From the NCBI GenBank assembly GCA_012799055.1, contig JAAZMA010000361.1, positions 1 through 34,669 on the forward strand: 34,669 bases of DNA. The letters run 5' to 3'. Under the pieces are notes generated by a model. That model was not told where the DNA came from, ran no database searches, and saw nothing but the letters and a program-made list of their open reading frames with translations. Positions 17,758 through 26,770 of this stretch are shown here, one piece after another; within the stretch, counting starts at the first letter, position 1; every line of letters starts with the position of its first letter. The stretch is from Tissierellia bacterium. GTDB taxonomy: Bacteria > Bacillota > Clostridia > Tissierellales > Tepidimicrobiaceae. A program made the position numbers and the translations under genes.

Positions 17758-18470
17758 AAAAACAAATGAAATCTAAATCTTTAATTGAAAGTTTTAATTA
17801 TGCAGTTAATGGTATTATATATACTCTAAAAACAGAAAGAAATATGAAGTTCCATTTTGCTGCAGCTATTGTAGTTATATTTTTATCTCTATTTTTTGAC
17901 TTTACTAAATTAGAATTATTAATGTTGTTTATTACTATAGCCTTTGTATTTATGGCTGAAATGATAAATACTGCAATTGAAAGAACTATAGATTTAGTAA
18001 CAGATGAATTTCATCCCTTAGCTAGAATCGCAAAAGACATTGCTGCAGGTGGAGTTTTAATTGCAGCCATAAATGCTTTAGTTGTAGGATACTTATTATT
18101 TTTTGATAGACTAAATCCTTATACAAATTTAGTATTATATAAATTAAAAAATTCATCTATACATTTAACTTTTGTGGCATTAGCTTTAGTTATTTTATTG
18201 ACCATAGCTTTCAAAACTATATTTTATCGAGGTAAGGGAACTCCTTTTCAAGGGGGAGTAGTTTCTGGACATGCAGCTATCTCATTTTGCATTGCTACAA
18301 TAATAGCTTTTTTAGCTAATAATATGCTAGTATCTACCTTGGCTTATTCAATGGCCATTTTAGTAGGAGAAAGTAGAGTAGAGGGAAGGATTCACTCTCT
18401 CATGGAAGTAATTATAGGGGCTTTATTAGGAATTATTGTAGGAGTATTGGTATTTCAAATTATTGGATAG
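17754..18470 (+). CDS. dgkA: Fusion of diacylglycerol/undecaprenol kinase (DgkA) and PAP2 phosphatase
   Basis: A 238 aa integral membrane protein with two domains. Residues about 1-120 are DgkA-like: the ERNMKFHFAAAIVV start, three TM helices, and the active-site motif AEMINTAIERTIDLV; in Gram-positives this kinase acts mainly on undecaprenol. Residues about 130-238 form a PAP2-type phosphatase with VSGHAAISF (motif C2; the first residue is normally Pro) and SRVEGRIHSLMEVIIG (motif C3, SRx5Hx3D/E, with Glu in place of Asp). Motif C1 is poorly defined (KTIFYRGKGTP). Opposite activities on polyprenyl or lipid substrates would thus sit in one chain. It overlaps ybeY by 4 nt. Confidence 0.92.
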   Translation: MKKQMKSKSLIESFNYAVNGIIYTLKTERNMKFHFAAAIVVIFLSLFFDFTKLELLMLFITIAFVFMAEMINTAIERTIDLVTDEFHPLARIAKDIAAGGVLIAAINALVVGYLLFFDRLNPYTNLVLYKLKNSSIHLTFVALALVILLTIAFKTIFYRGKGTPFQGGVVSGHAAISFCIATIIAFLANNMLVSTLAYSMAILVGESRVEGRIHSLMEVIIGALLGIIVGVLVFQIIG

Positions 18471-18485
18471 TGGAGGTACCAAATT

Positions 18486-19532
18486 ATGAAAAAAATTATT
18501 ATTCTAATGATTTTGTTTTTATTGACAGCATGTACAAGACAAGAAACCAGATTGATTGAAAAGGAAATATTAGAAGAAGCAGAAGAGACAGAAAAAGTAG
18601 AAGAAGCAGAAAAAACTGTGGAAGTTAAAAAAGAAGGTGTACCTTCACCTCTTTCTGGCATCTATGTTTCAGAAAACAGGGTAAATAGAAGACCAGTGGC
18701 TATAATGTTTGACAATCATCCCAGTGCTAGATGGCAATCTGGACTATCCCAGGCGGAAATAGTTTATGAATTTTTAGTAGAAGCACCCTATACTAGATAT
18801 ATGGGAATTTATTTAATAAATGAACCGGAACTAATTGGACCTATTAGATCTTCTAGGCCTTATTTTGTAACTACATTATTAGAATATGATCCCATATATA
18901 TTAGAGTAGGAGGCAGTCCTCAGGCTAAAAAAGATATTATTCAATTAAAAATTGCAGATATAGACGGTTTATCTAGCTCCAATAAAGTATTTTGGAAAAA
19001 TAGAAATGTAAGGAAAAAACCACCTCACAATACCTATACTAGTATGGAAGTTATTAGAAAAACTCAAGAAGATAGAAAGTACAAATTATTGGGAGAATAT
19101 GAAGGCTTTAAATTCCATGAAGAAGATGAAGATATAGTAGGGGATATTGCAAATGAAATAATAATCAATTATTTTAAAAACAATATAACCAAATATATAT
19201 ATAATTCAGAAGAAAAATTATATTATAGACAAAAAGATGGTAAAGAACATATTGATGAATTTGATAAAAGCCCAATTGTTGCAAAAAATATAATTATACA
19301 AGAGGCTAATACTAAAATTATAGATAGTGAAGGTAGATTAGCTATAGATTTAATTGGGGAAGGAAAGGGTAAATATATTACAAATGGAAAAGCTATAGAT
19401 ATAAATTGGTCAAAAAAATCTAGAAGTAGTAAAACTATATTTTCCAATAAAAATGGAGAAGAAATAGTATTAAATCCAGGGATTACTTGGATTCAAGTAG
19501 TAAAAACAAATCCAGATATAGAAATTAATTAA
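18486..19532 (+). CDS. DUF3048 domain-containing lipoprotein (YerB-like)
   Basis: A 348 aa predicted lipoprotein of unknown function. The signal peptide MKKIIILMILFLLTACTRQ has a clear lipobox (LLTAC), so the mature protein would be anchored outside the membrane by its cysteine. A Glu-rich linker (about 20-55) leads to the DUF3048 domain: RRPVAIMFDNHPSARWQSGLSQAEIVYE, ELIGPIRSSRPYF, and a C-terminal part with NPGITWIQVV. B. subtilis YerB belongs to the family. It starts 16 nt after dgkA and precedes cdd by 14 nt, so it is inside the operon, an unusual insertion in this gene order. Confidence 0.9.
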   Translation: MKKIIILMILFLLTACTRQETRLIEKEILEEAEETEKVEEAEKTVEVKKEGVPSPLSGIYVSENRVNRRPVAIMFDNHPSARWQSGLSQAEIVYEFLVEAPYTRYMGIYLINEPELIGPIRSSRPYFVTTLLEYDPIYIRVGGSPQAKKDIIQLKIADIDGLSSSNKVFWKNRNVRKKPPHNTYTSMEVIRKTQEDRKYKLLGEYEGFKFHEEDEDIVGDIANEIIINYFKNNITKYIYNSEEKLYYRQKDGKEHIDEFDKSPIVAKNIIIQEANTKIIDSEGRLAIDLIGEGKGKYITNGKAIDINWSKKSRSSKTIFSNKNGEEIVLNPGITWIQVVKTNPDIEIN

Positions 19533-19545
19533 AGGGGTAGATAAT

Positions 19546-19944
19546 ATGGATGAAAAAAATTTAATAAGAAAAGCATTAGAAGGGCAAAAAAATGCCTATG
19601 TACCTTATTCTAAATTTAGAGTAGGTGCTGCAGTATTGACAGAGGATGGAGAAATTTTTTCAGGTTGCAATATTGAGATTTCTTCTTATTCACCTACAAT
19701 ATGTGCTGAAAGAACTGCTATATTTAAGGCTATATCAGAGGGGAATAGAAGGATTAAGGCAGTGGCAGTAGTGGGGGATTCAGATTTTACATATCCCTGT
19801 GGAGTTTGTAGACAGGTTATACGAGAATTTGGTAAAGATGCCATAATAATAATTGCTAATTCTGAAGAAGATTATAAAAAATATAAATTGGAAGAATTAT
19901 TACCACATAGTTTTGGACCAGAGGATTTGAAAGAGAACAAATAG
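19546..19944 (+). CDS. cdd: Cytidine deaminase
   Basis: Zinc enzyme that deaminates cytidine and deoxycytidine to the uridine forms in pyrimidine salvage. The 132 aa length is that of the tetrameric class. YVPYSKFRVGAAV is the substrate strand; the zinc-binding CAERTA (catalytic Glu) and PCGVCRQ motifs are intact. The ATG follows AAAGGGG. It lies before era, as in B. subtilis. Confidence 0.97.
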   Translation: MDEKNLIRKALEGQKNAYVPYSKFRVGAAVLTEDGEIFSGCNIEISSYSPTICAERTAIFKAISEGNRRIKAVAVVGDSDFTYPCGVCRQVIREFGKDAIIIIANSEEDYKKYKLEELLPHSFGPEDLKENK

Positions 19945-19954
19945 GAGTGATAAA

Positions 19955-20839
19955 GTGTATAAATCAGGATTTGTAACAGTTATAGGTAGACCAAATGTGG
20001 GGAAATCTACTTTACTTAATCATATAATTGGAGAAAAAGTATCTATTATATCTGATAAGCCTCAAACAACTAGAAATAAGATTCAATTAGTGTATACAAC
20101 CTCTGAGTATCAAATAGTATTTTTAGACACCCCAGGAATCCAAATGCCTAAAAACAAATTGGGAGAATATATGCTTAAGATATCTAAATCCACTTTAGAA
20201 GAAGTAGATGTAATTACATTTATGGTAGATGACAGTATGGAAACTGGGAGATTAGATAATTATATAATTGGAGAATTAAAATCTATAAAAACTCCTATTA
20301 TCCTATTAATTAACAAAATAGACAAATTAAGCAAAGAAGAAATAGTAAAACTGATTTTAAAATATGATGCTTTAGATATGTTTCATGAAATAATTCCCAT
20401 TTCAGCAATAAATGGAGAAAATACCACAGCCTATGTAAATGCCATTGAAAAATTATTACCAGAGGGACCTCAATACTTTCCAGAAGATATGATAACAGAT
20501 CAACCAGAAAGAGTTATAATATCTGAAATAATTAGGGAAAAAGCTTTAGAAAATTTACAGGAGGAAATACCCCATGGTATATTTGTAGGTGTAGAAGAAA
20601 TTTTTAAAAGAGAAAATAAAGAATTAATAGATATAGAAGCTATTATTTATTGTGAAAAGGAATCCCATAAGGGTATAGTAATAGGCAAAGGTGGGAAAAT
20701 GATAAGGGAAATTGGGAAAACAGCTAGAAAAGATATAGAATCTTTATTGGGGAGTCAGGTGAATTTACAATTATGGGTAAAGGTAGAGAAAAACTGGAGA
20801 GAAAAAGAAGGAAAATTAAAATACTTTGGCTATAAATAG
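19955..20839 (+). CDS. era: GTPase Era
   Basis: Essential GTPase that binds the 3' end of 16S rRNA and acts in 30S assembly. The 294 aa protein has G1 GRPNVGKST, the switch region KPQTTRNKI, G3 DTPG, G4 NKID and G5 SAING, followed by a C-terminal KH domain with GIVIGKGGKMIREIG. The start is GTG (MYKSGFVTVIGRPNVGKS) with AGGAGTGA upstream. The genes ybeY, era and recO sit close together here, linking rRNA processing functions. Confidence 0.98.
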   Translation: MYKSGFVTVIGRPNVGKSTLLNHIIGEKVSIISDKPQTTRNKIQLVYTTSEYQIVFLDTPGIQMPKNKLGEYMLKISKSTLEEVDVITFMVDDSMETGRLDNYIIGELKSIKTPIILLINKIDKLSKEEIVKLILKYDALDMFHEIIPISAINGENTTAYVNAIEKLLPEGPQYFPEDMITDQPERVIISEIIREKALENLQEEIPHGIFVGVEEIFKRENKELIDIEAIIYCEKESHKGIVIGKGGKMIREIGKTARKDIESLLGSQVNLQLWVKVEKNWREKEGKLKYFGYK

Positions 20840-20853
20840 AAAGGTCGTAAAAT

Positions 20854-21612
20854 ATGCATACGAAAACTGAAGGAATAGTATTAAAGGAAATGAGATTTAG
20901 AGAAACTAGTAAAATACTTACTATCTATAGTAGAAAACATGGTAAAATTTCTGCTATGGCAAGGGGAGCTTATAGACCTAAATCTCAATTAATAGCCAAT
21001 ACTCAACATTTTTCCTATAATGAGTATTATCTATATAAAGGGAAAAACTTTTACTATATAAATCAAGCTATAATAATAGATTCCTTTTATTCCATTAGAG
21101 AAAATTTAAATAGATTAATGTATGGCTCTTATTTGTTAGAATTAATAGAAATCTCTAATTTAGAAGAAGAACCCAATGAAAAACTATTTTTATTATTGAG
21201 AAAAGGTTTAATGGTATTGTCTCAATTAGATAGAGACTTTTTAAAATTTATTTTAGCCTATGGATTAAAATACATATCTTTTTTAGGTTATAAACCTCTT
21301 TTGGACCAATGTGTTAATTGTAACAATAAAGATTTTACTCAAATTAGTTTTAATATAGAATTAGGTGGAATAGTATGTAATAAATGTTCAAATAAAGGAT
21401 ATTATTCAGAGTATATGGATATAAATATGTATAAAGCCATGAAATCCTTATTATATACTCCCTTGGATAAATTAAATTATTTAAAAATTCCTAAAGATAC
21501 CTTGTTTAAATTACATGAAATTATGGTAAAATATATATTAAATAAAATAGAAAGGAAAGAGTTTTGGACATTAAAAATGATTAAATCTATGAAAGAAAAT
21601 GGAGGTTTATAA
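20854..21612 (+). CDS. recO: DNA repair protein RecO
   Basis: RecFOR-pathway protein that loads RecA onto SSB-coated single-stranded DNA. At 252 aa it is full length. An N-terminal OB fold (TEGIVLKEMRFRETSKILTIYSRKHGK; ARGAYRPKSQL) is followed by a helical domain and a zinc-binding site, CVNC ... CNKC, conserved in Firmicutes RecO. It lies 14 nt after era. Its last codons contain the SD for the next gene. Confidence 0.95.
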   Translation: MHTKTEGIVLKEMRFRETSKILTIYSRKHGKISAMARGAYRPKSQLIANTQHFSYNEYYLYKGKNFYYINQAIIIDSFYSIRENLNRLMYGSYLLELIEISNLEEEPNEKLFLLLRKGLMVLSQLDRDFLKFILAYGLKYISFLGYKPLLDQCVNCNNKDFTQISFNIELGGIVCNKCSNKGYYSEYMDINMYKAMKSLLYTPLDKLNYLKIPKDTLFKLHEIMVKYILNKIERKEFWTLKMIKSMKENGGL

Positions 21613-21613
21613 T

Positions 21614-22033
21614 ATGACTGAAATATTAGAGAAAATAGACACAGTAGTAGCAAGAACATCTTGTACCTATAAAGAAGCAAAGGAAGCTTTAGAAATATGT
21701 GGTGGTGATGTGGTTGATGCTATTATCCATATAGAAGACAATAGAAATTCTTGGGCTAACAATATTTCTGAAAAAGGCGATAAGATGATAGATAAATTAA
21801 AAGAAATTCTTAGGAAAGGAAATGTTACTAAGATTACAATTAAAAAAGATGGAGATATTATACTGAGCCTACCTGTTACAGCAGCAATAGTTGGAGGGAT
21901 TATATCAGCTCCTTTAACTTTAATTGGATTTGGTTCTGCGGTTTTAGCTAAGTGTGTTATAGAAGTGGAAAAAGAAGATGGTGAAATAATAAATATTAAT
22001 AATTTAGTAGAACGAAATATAGATTCTAATTGA
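21614..22033 (+). CDS. DUF4342 protein with N-terminal UBA-like domain
   Basis: A 139 aa protein of unknown function. The ORF track starts at ATG 21599, but GGAGG (21601-21605) is the SD for the ATG at 21614 (MTEILEKIDTVVARTSCTYKEA). Residues about 1-45 resemble a UBA/TS-N fold (TSCTYKEAKEALEICGGDVVDAIIHIE), like that in elongation factor Ts. The C-terminal part (about 55-125) matches DUF4342: MIDKLKEILRKGNVTKITIKKDG followed by a hydrophobic segment (LPVTAAIVGGIISAPLTLIGF) that may enter the membrane. It overlaps no gene and its TGA stop lies within the -35 box of the glycine T-box promoter. Confidence 0.85.
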   Translation: MTEILEKIDTVVARTSCTYKEAKEALEICGGDVVDAIIHIEDNRNSWANNISEKGDKMIDKLKEILRKGNVTKITIKKDGDIILSLPVTAAIVGGIISAPLTLIGFGSAVLAKCVIEVEKEDGEIININNLVERNIDSN

Positions 22034-22058
22034 CAAAACTAAACTTTTTTGCTAAATT
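22030..22058 (+). promoter_or_regulatory. Sigma-A promoter of the glyQ-glyS T-box leader
   Basis: TTGACA (22030-22035), 17 nt, TAAATT (22053-22058). The -35 box overlaps the stop codon of the DUF4342 gene. Transcription would start near 22065, upstream of the T-box stem I. Confidence 0.65.
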
Positions 22059-22082
22059 ATTATTTGTAGAAAATTTTTATTT

Positions 22083-22268
22083 TTATGCAATGAAGAAGAT
22101 AAAATCAATATTTTAATAATAGCGAATTAGGGATAGTGAAAGCCTAATACAATATTGATAAAGGCACTTCTGAGCATATTTTGTTAAGAGAATACCATAA
22201 AGGTATTAAATAGGGTGGAACCGCGGAAGTAACCTTTCGTCCCTATAGGGGATGTAAAGGTTTTTTGT
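22083..22268 (+). promoter_or_regulatory. Glycine T-box riboswitch controlling glyQ-glyS
   Basis: The T-box sequence AGGGTGGAACCGCGG is present at 22212-22226. Stem I is formed by GAAG/CTTC and CAATATT/AATATTG, with the apical AGGGATAGTGAAAGCCT loop. In the 3' strand of the specifier loop, GGC (22163-22165, followed by A) is a glycine codon, agreeing with the glycyl-tRNA synthetase genes downstream. A small stem III is AATACC/GGTATT. The antiterminator pairs TAGGG (22211-22215) with CCCTA (22241-22245) and competes with a terminator hairpin (22231-22262) followed by TTTTTT. Uncharged tRNA-Gly should allow read-through. Confidence 0.95.
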
Positions 22269-22304
22269 ATTTATTTTACTTAGATTTAAAAGGGAGGTTA
22301 AAAT

Positions 22305-23192
22305 ATGTATTTTCAGGACATGATGCTGAAACTGATGGAATACTGGAGTAGTAAAGATTGTATAATATTAGAACCCTATGATGTGGAAAAAGGTGCAGGA
22401 ACAATGAATCCCCATACTTTTTTAAGGGCATTAGGACCTGAACCTTGGCGAGTAGTCTATGTGGAGCCCTCTAGGAGGCCTCAAGATGCAAGATATGGAG
22501 AAAATCCCCATAGAGTATATCAACATCATCAATTACAGGTTATTTTAAAACCTTCACCAGAGAACATCCAGGAAATTTATTTAAACAGTTTAAAAGTTAT
22601 AGGTATAGACCCTTTAAAACATGATATAAGATTTGTAGAAGATAATTGGGAAGCGCCAACTCTTGGTGCCTGGGGTTTAGGCTGGGAAGTGTGGCTAGAT
22701 GGTATGGAAATTACACAATTCACCTATTTTCAGCAGGTAGGTAGTGTTAATTGTGATTTAGAATCTGCAGAATTAACCTATGGTTTAGAAAGAATTGCCA
22801 TGTATTTACAAGATGTTGACAGTATTTTTGATATAAAATGGAATAAAAACATTACTTATGGAGATATTTTTAAAATGGCAGAAAAGGAACATTCTGTTTA
22901 TAGTTTTGAAAAGGCAAATATAGATACACTAAAAAACTTATTTGATATTTATGAAAAAGAGGCAATAGACAATATAGAAGAAGGATTAGTCATTCCATCC
23001 TATGATTATGTATTGAAATGTTCCCATACCTTTAATGTATTAGATGCAAGAGGTGCCATATCGGTTACGGAAAGAACTCATTATATAGGACGAGTTAGGG
23101 CTTTAGCTAGATTAGTTGCGTCTAAATATATAGAACAGAGGGAAGAATTAGGGTATCCTCTATTAAAAGAAGGGGGTATAAAAAATGAATAA
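22305..23192 (+). CDS. glyQ: Glycyl-tRNA synthetase alpha subunit
   Basis: Catalytic subunit of the bacterial alpha2beta2 glycyl-tRNA synthetase, which charges tRNA-Gly. At 295 aa it has normal length. Class II motifs and family blocks are clear: [95 protein letters not shown] and [22 protein letters not shown]. It follows the glycine T-box with an AGGGAGG site and overlaps glyS by 8 nt. Confidence 0.99.
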   Translation: MYFQDMMLKLMEYWSSKDCIILEPYDVEKGAGTMNPHTFLRALGPEPWRVVYVEPSRRPQDARYGENPHRVYQHHQLQVILKPSPENIQEIYLNSLKVIGIDPLKHDIRFVEDNWEAPTLGAWGLGWEVWLDGMEITQFTYFQQVGSVNCDLESAELTYGLERIAMYLQDVDSIFDIKWNKNITYGDIFKMAEKEHSVYSFEKANIDTLKNLFDIYEKEAIDNIEEGLVIPSYDYVLKCSHTFNVLDARGAISVTERTHYIGRVRALARLVASKYIEQREELGYPLLKEGGIKNE

Positions 23193-25263
23193 CAAATATT
23201 TACTGGAAATTGGAGTAGAAGAATTACCAGCAAGGCTAATAGATGACGCATTGGAACAATTAAAAAATAATATGAAAAGCTTATTAAAAGAAGAAAGAAT
23301 TCAATATGAAAGTATAAAGACTTATGCAACACCTAGAAGATTGACATTAATAATAGAAGGACTATATGACAAACAAGAAACTTTAGAATTAAAAGTTAAA
23401 GGTCCTACAAAGAAAATTGCCTATGATAATCAAGGTAATCCAAGTAAGGCTTTACAAGGTTTTATGAAGGGACAAAAAATAGATTTATCTCAAATTACTA
23501 TAGAAGAATATAATGGAGATGAATATATATTTGGAAATGTCACAAAACTGGGAAGAGAAACTGAATTAGTTTTAGCAGAAAATATGGCTAAGATTATAAA
23601 ATCTATTAATTTTCCAAAATCCATGAAATGGGGTGGAAAAAATTTAAGATTTGCTCGTCCTATTAGGTGGATAGTATCTATAATGAATAATAAGATTGTA
23701 CCTTTTCAAATTGAAGGAATAAGGGTAAGCAATATTACCAAGGGTCATAGATTTTTAGGAGATAATAATATAGAATTAAATTCAGTAGATGAATATTTTG
23801 AAAAATTAGAAGCTAATTATTGTTTAGTAGATCAAAAGAAGAGAAAAGATATAATAAGATATGGGTCAGAAAGATTAGCAAAGGAAAAGGGAGGTAATCT
23901 TTTAATAGATGAGGACTTATTAAACGAAGTTACCTATTTAGTTGAATATCCAAAGCCTGCCATAGGAAAAATTAAAGAAGAATATTTATCTCTTCCAAGG
24001 GATGTAATTATAACACCTATGAAGGAACAACTTAGATTTTTTCCCATAGTAGATGATAAAAACAGACTACTTCCTTACTTTATAACCATTAGAAATGGTA
24101 ATGAAGAACATTTAGACACAGTGGTAAAAGGTAATGAAAAGGTGCTAGGAGCAAGACTTGAAGATGCAAAATTTTTCTATGAAGAAGATATTAAAATTCC
24201 ATTAGAAAATTATGTAGAAAAATTAAAATACGTAGTTTTTCAAGAAAAACTAGGTACTTTATACGATAAAACCATTAGGGTGCAAAGATTATCTAAGAAA
24301 ATTGGAGACTATTTAGCAGTGGGAGAAGAAACTCAAAAGAATTTAGAAAGAGCAGCTTATTTATCAAAGGCTGATTTAGTCACCAATATGGTAGGAGAGT
24401 TTTCAGAATTACAAGGAAAAATGGGCATGGAATATGCAAAAAAATCAGGAGAAAATGAAATAGTAAGCATCGCAGTATTTGAACAATATTTACCTAGATT
24501 TTCAGGAGATATATTACCTACTACTACAGCAGGCGCTATATTAAGTATTTCAGATAAATTAGATACTATAGCAGGTTCATTTGCCATAGGTTTGCAGCCA
24601 ACAGGCTCTCAAGACCCTTATGGATTGAGACGACAAGCCCTTGGTATAATCAATATTGTATTAGATAAAAAAATAAGCCTTAGTCTAGAAGAAATCATTG
24701 ATTTTGCACTATATATTTATGTAGATGAAAATAATTTAGTATTTAATTATAAGGAAATAAAATCTGAAATACTGGAATTTTTCAATGGCAGAATTAAAAA
24801 TATGTTTATAGATATGGGTATAAGATACGATATAGTAGATGGGGTTATTAGTACAGATATAGACGATATATATGATTTAAAAATTAGAGCAGATAAAATA
24901 AATGCTTATTTAGAAGAAGAAGGCTTGGAAGATGTAATTATGACTTTTAATAGGGTAGTAAATCTTGCTGACAAATCTAATAGAAAAGAAGTTAGAGAAG
25001 ATTTACTAATAGAGGAAGCTGAAATTGGACTATACAAAGCTTTTAATAGCATAGAGGAAGAAGTATTACATTCTCTTAAGAAAAAAGAATATGACAAAGC
25101 TTTAGACAAATTTATGGCATTAAAAGAACCAGTAGACAACTTCTTCGATAAGGTAATGGTAATGGTGGAAGATGAAGATATAAGGGAAAATAGATTAGGG
25201 TTATTGGCTAAAATTTCGGAAACTATGTTATTAATATGTGATTTATCTAAACTGATTAAGTAA
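23185..25263 (+). CDS. glyS: Glycyl-tRNA synthetase beta subunit
   Basis: tRNA-binding subunit of the heterotetrameric glycyl-tRNA synthetase. The 692 aa length is typical. The N-terminus [60 protein letters not shown], the HD-like segment [25 protein letters not shown] and [30 protein letters not shown] are all family signatures; the C-terminal domain resembles an anticodon-binding helical fold. It starts inside the glyQ end, giving coupled synthesis of the two subunits. Confidence 0.99.
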   Translation: MNNKYLLEIGVEELPARLIDDALEQLKNNMKSLLKEERIQYESIKTYATPRRLTLIIEGLYDKQETLELKVKGPTKKIAYDNQGNPSKALQGFMKGQKIDLSQITIEEYNGDEYIFGNVTKLGRETELVLAENMAKIIKSINFPKSMKWGGKNLRFARPIRWIVSIMNNKIVPFQIEGIRVSNITKGHRFLGDNNIELNSVDEYFEKLEANYCLVDQKKRKDIIRYGSERLAKEKGGNLLIDEDLLNEVTYLVEYPKPAIGKIKEEYLSLPRDVIITPMKEQLRFFPIVDDKNRLLPYFITIRNGNEEHLDTVVKGNEKVLGARLEDAKFFYEEDIKIPLENYVEKLKYVVFQEKLGTLYDKTIRVQRLSKKIGDYLAVGEETQKNLERAAYLSKADLVTNMVGEFSELQGKMGMEYAKKSGENEIVSIAVFEQYLPRFSGDILPTTTAGAILSISDKLDTIAGSFAIGLQPTGSQDPYGLRRQALGIINIVLDKKISLSLEEIIDFALYIYVDENNLVFNYKEIKSEILEFFNGRIKNMFIDMGIRYDIVDGVISTDIDDIYDLKIRADKINAYLEEEGLEDVIMTFNRVVNLADKSNRKEVREDLLIEEAEIGLYKAFNSIEEEVLHSLKKKEYDKALDKFMALKEPVDNFFDKVMVMVEDEDIRENRLGLLAKISETMLLICDLSKLIK

Positions 25264-25287
25264 AATAATTTATTTTTGAAATAGGTG

Positions 25288-25932
25288 GTGATTTCCATAC
25301 AATTAACTGAAAGACAGGAAAAAATCATCAGTATTGTTAAATATAATCAACCTATAACTGCGGAAAATATTGCAAAACAACTAAATTTAACAAGAGCTAC
25401 CCTTAGGCCAGATTTGGCCATACTTACAATGTCAGGGATATTGGATGCTAGACCAAAGGTAGGTTATTTTTATACTGGTAAAACTACTTTTTCTTTTATA
25501 TCAGAAAAAATTAAAGAGGAAAAAGTTTCTGATAGAAAGGCTATTCCAGTAATAGTAGATGAGGAAACTATAATATATGATGCTATAGTGACTATGTTTT
25601 TAGAGGATGCTGGTACTGTATATGTAACAGCTAATGGTTATCTCACTGGAGTAGTTAGTAGAAAGGATTTTCTAAAAAATGCCATAGGTGGTTTGAATTT
25701 ACACAACACACCTGTAGCTGTGATAATGACTAGAATGCCAAATATAGTATTAACTACTCCAGATGAAACCCTATTAGAAGCTGCCATGAAATTAATAGAA
25801 CATGAAATAGATAGTCTTCCAGTAGTTGAAGAAGTAATATTAGATGAAGATGAAAAAGCCTATAAAGTAGTAGGTGTAATTAACAAGACTACTGTTACCA
25901 GATTTCTGGTGGAACTAGGAAATAATGAGTAG
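25288..25932 (+). CDS. ccpN: CcpN-like transcription repressor (HTH plus two CBS domains)
   Basis: An HTH_11 domain (about 5-65: LTERQEKIISIVKYNQPITAENIAKQLNLTRATLRPDLAILTMSGIL) precedes two CBS domains (about 80-210: VSDRKAIPVIVDEETIIYDAIVTMFLED; VIMTRMPNIVLTTPDETLLEAAMKLIEHEIDSLPVVEE). In B. subtilis CcpN represses gluconeogenic genes (gapB, pckA) and senses energy state; here the target genes are unknown. The start is uncertain: GTG 25285 and 25288 lie inside the SD-like AGGTGGTGAT, while an ATA at 25297 has ideal spacing (see findings). GTG 25288 is reported because it aligns best with the B. subtilis start. It is followed by ppsR, as in Bacillus. Confidence 0.9.
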   Translation: MISIQLTERQEKIISIVKYNQPITAENIAKQLNLTRATLRPDLAILTMSGILDARPKVGYFYTGKTTFSFISEKIKEEKVSDRKAIPVIVDEETIIYDAIVTMFLEDAGTVYVTANGYLTGVVSRKDFLKNAIGGLNLHNTPVAVIMTRMPNIVLTTPDETLLEAAMKLIEHEIDSLPVVEEVILDEDEKAYKVVGVINKTTVTRFLVELGNNE

Positions 25933-25942
25933 GGGGGAAGAT

Positions 25943-26770
25943 ATGGACAGGAATATTATAATATATGTATTATCAGATTCTATTGGGGAAACTGGAGAGC
26001 AGGTAGCTAGGGCTGCTGTTAGTCAATTTAGTCCCGATAGATATGAAGTCAGAAGGTTCCCATATATAACACATGAAGATCAAATATTGGAAATATTTGA
26101 AGAGGCCCAATATGAAAAATGCATAATAATATATACCATAGTAATTGAAAGCCTAAAAGATTTTGTTTTAGATATGGGAAGAAAATACAATATACCTACA
26201 GTGGACTTAATGACTCCTGCACTAGATGCATTAGAATCAGTATTAGAATATGAACCAAAAAGGGAATCTGGACTTATAAGAAGGCTAGATGAAAAGTATT
26301 TTAAAAAAGTAGAGGCAGTAGAATTTGCTGTTAAATATGATGATGGAAAAGATACTAGGGGAATTAAAAAAGCTGATATAGTATTGGTAGGTGTATCTAG
26401 AACATCTAAAACACCCTTATCTATGTATTTAGCACATAAAAATTTTAAAGTAGCAAATGTGCCTTTAGTGCCAGAAGTACCTGCACCAGAAGAATTATTT
26501 TTAAAAGATTCAAAAAGAGTTTTTGGCTTAATAGCCAATCCATTTAAATTAAATGAAATTAGAGCAGAAAGGCTAAAATCCTTAGGTTTAAAAAATAATG
26601 CTAATTATGCTAGTATAGAAAGAATAAAATTAGAACTTGAATATTCTCGGAAAGTAATGGAAAAACTAAATTGTGTAGTAATAGATGTGTCCAATAAAGC
26701 AGTTGAGGAAACAGCTGGAATAGTAATAGACCATATGAAGGAAAACTTTGGAGAATTTATATTGGACTAG
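25943..26770 (+). CDS. ppsR: Pyruvate, phosphate dikinase regulatory protein (bifunctional kinase/phosphorylase)
   Basis: DUF299/PPDK-regulatory family: bifunctional ADP-dependent kinase and phosphorylase acting on a threonine of pyruvate phosphate dikinase or PEP synthase. The ORF track begins at ATG 25925, but AGGGGGGA (25931-25938) places the start at ATG 25943 (MDRNIIIYVLSDSIGETGEQVARAA; 275 aa). The family P-loop GVSRTSKTPLSMYLAHKNFKVANVPLVPEV is intact, as are the central TPALDALE and the C-terminal WxxIDVSNKAVEETA-like block (CVVIDVSNKAVEET). It partners with the CcpN-like gene, tying carbon flux control at the PEP/pyruvate node. No ppdK gene is in the window. Confidence 0.95.
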   Translation: MDRNIIIYVLSDSIGETGEQVARAAVSQFSPDRYEVRRFPYITHEDQILEIFEEAQYEKCIIIYTIVIESLKDFVLDMGRKYNIPTVDLMTPALDALESVLEYEPKRESGLIRRLDEKYFKKVEAVEFAVKYDDGKDTRGIKKADIVLVGVSRTSKTPLSMYLAHKNFKVANVPLVPEVPAPEELFLKDSKRVFGLIANPFKLNEIRAERLKSLGLKNNANYASIERIKLELEYSRKVMEKLNCVVIDVSNKAVEETAGIVIDHMKENFGEFILD

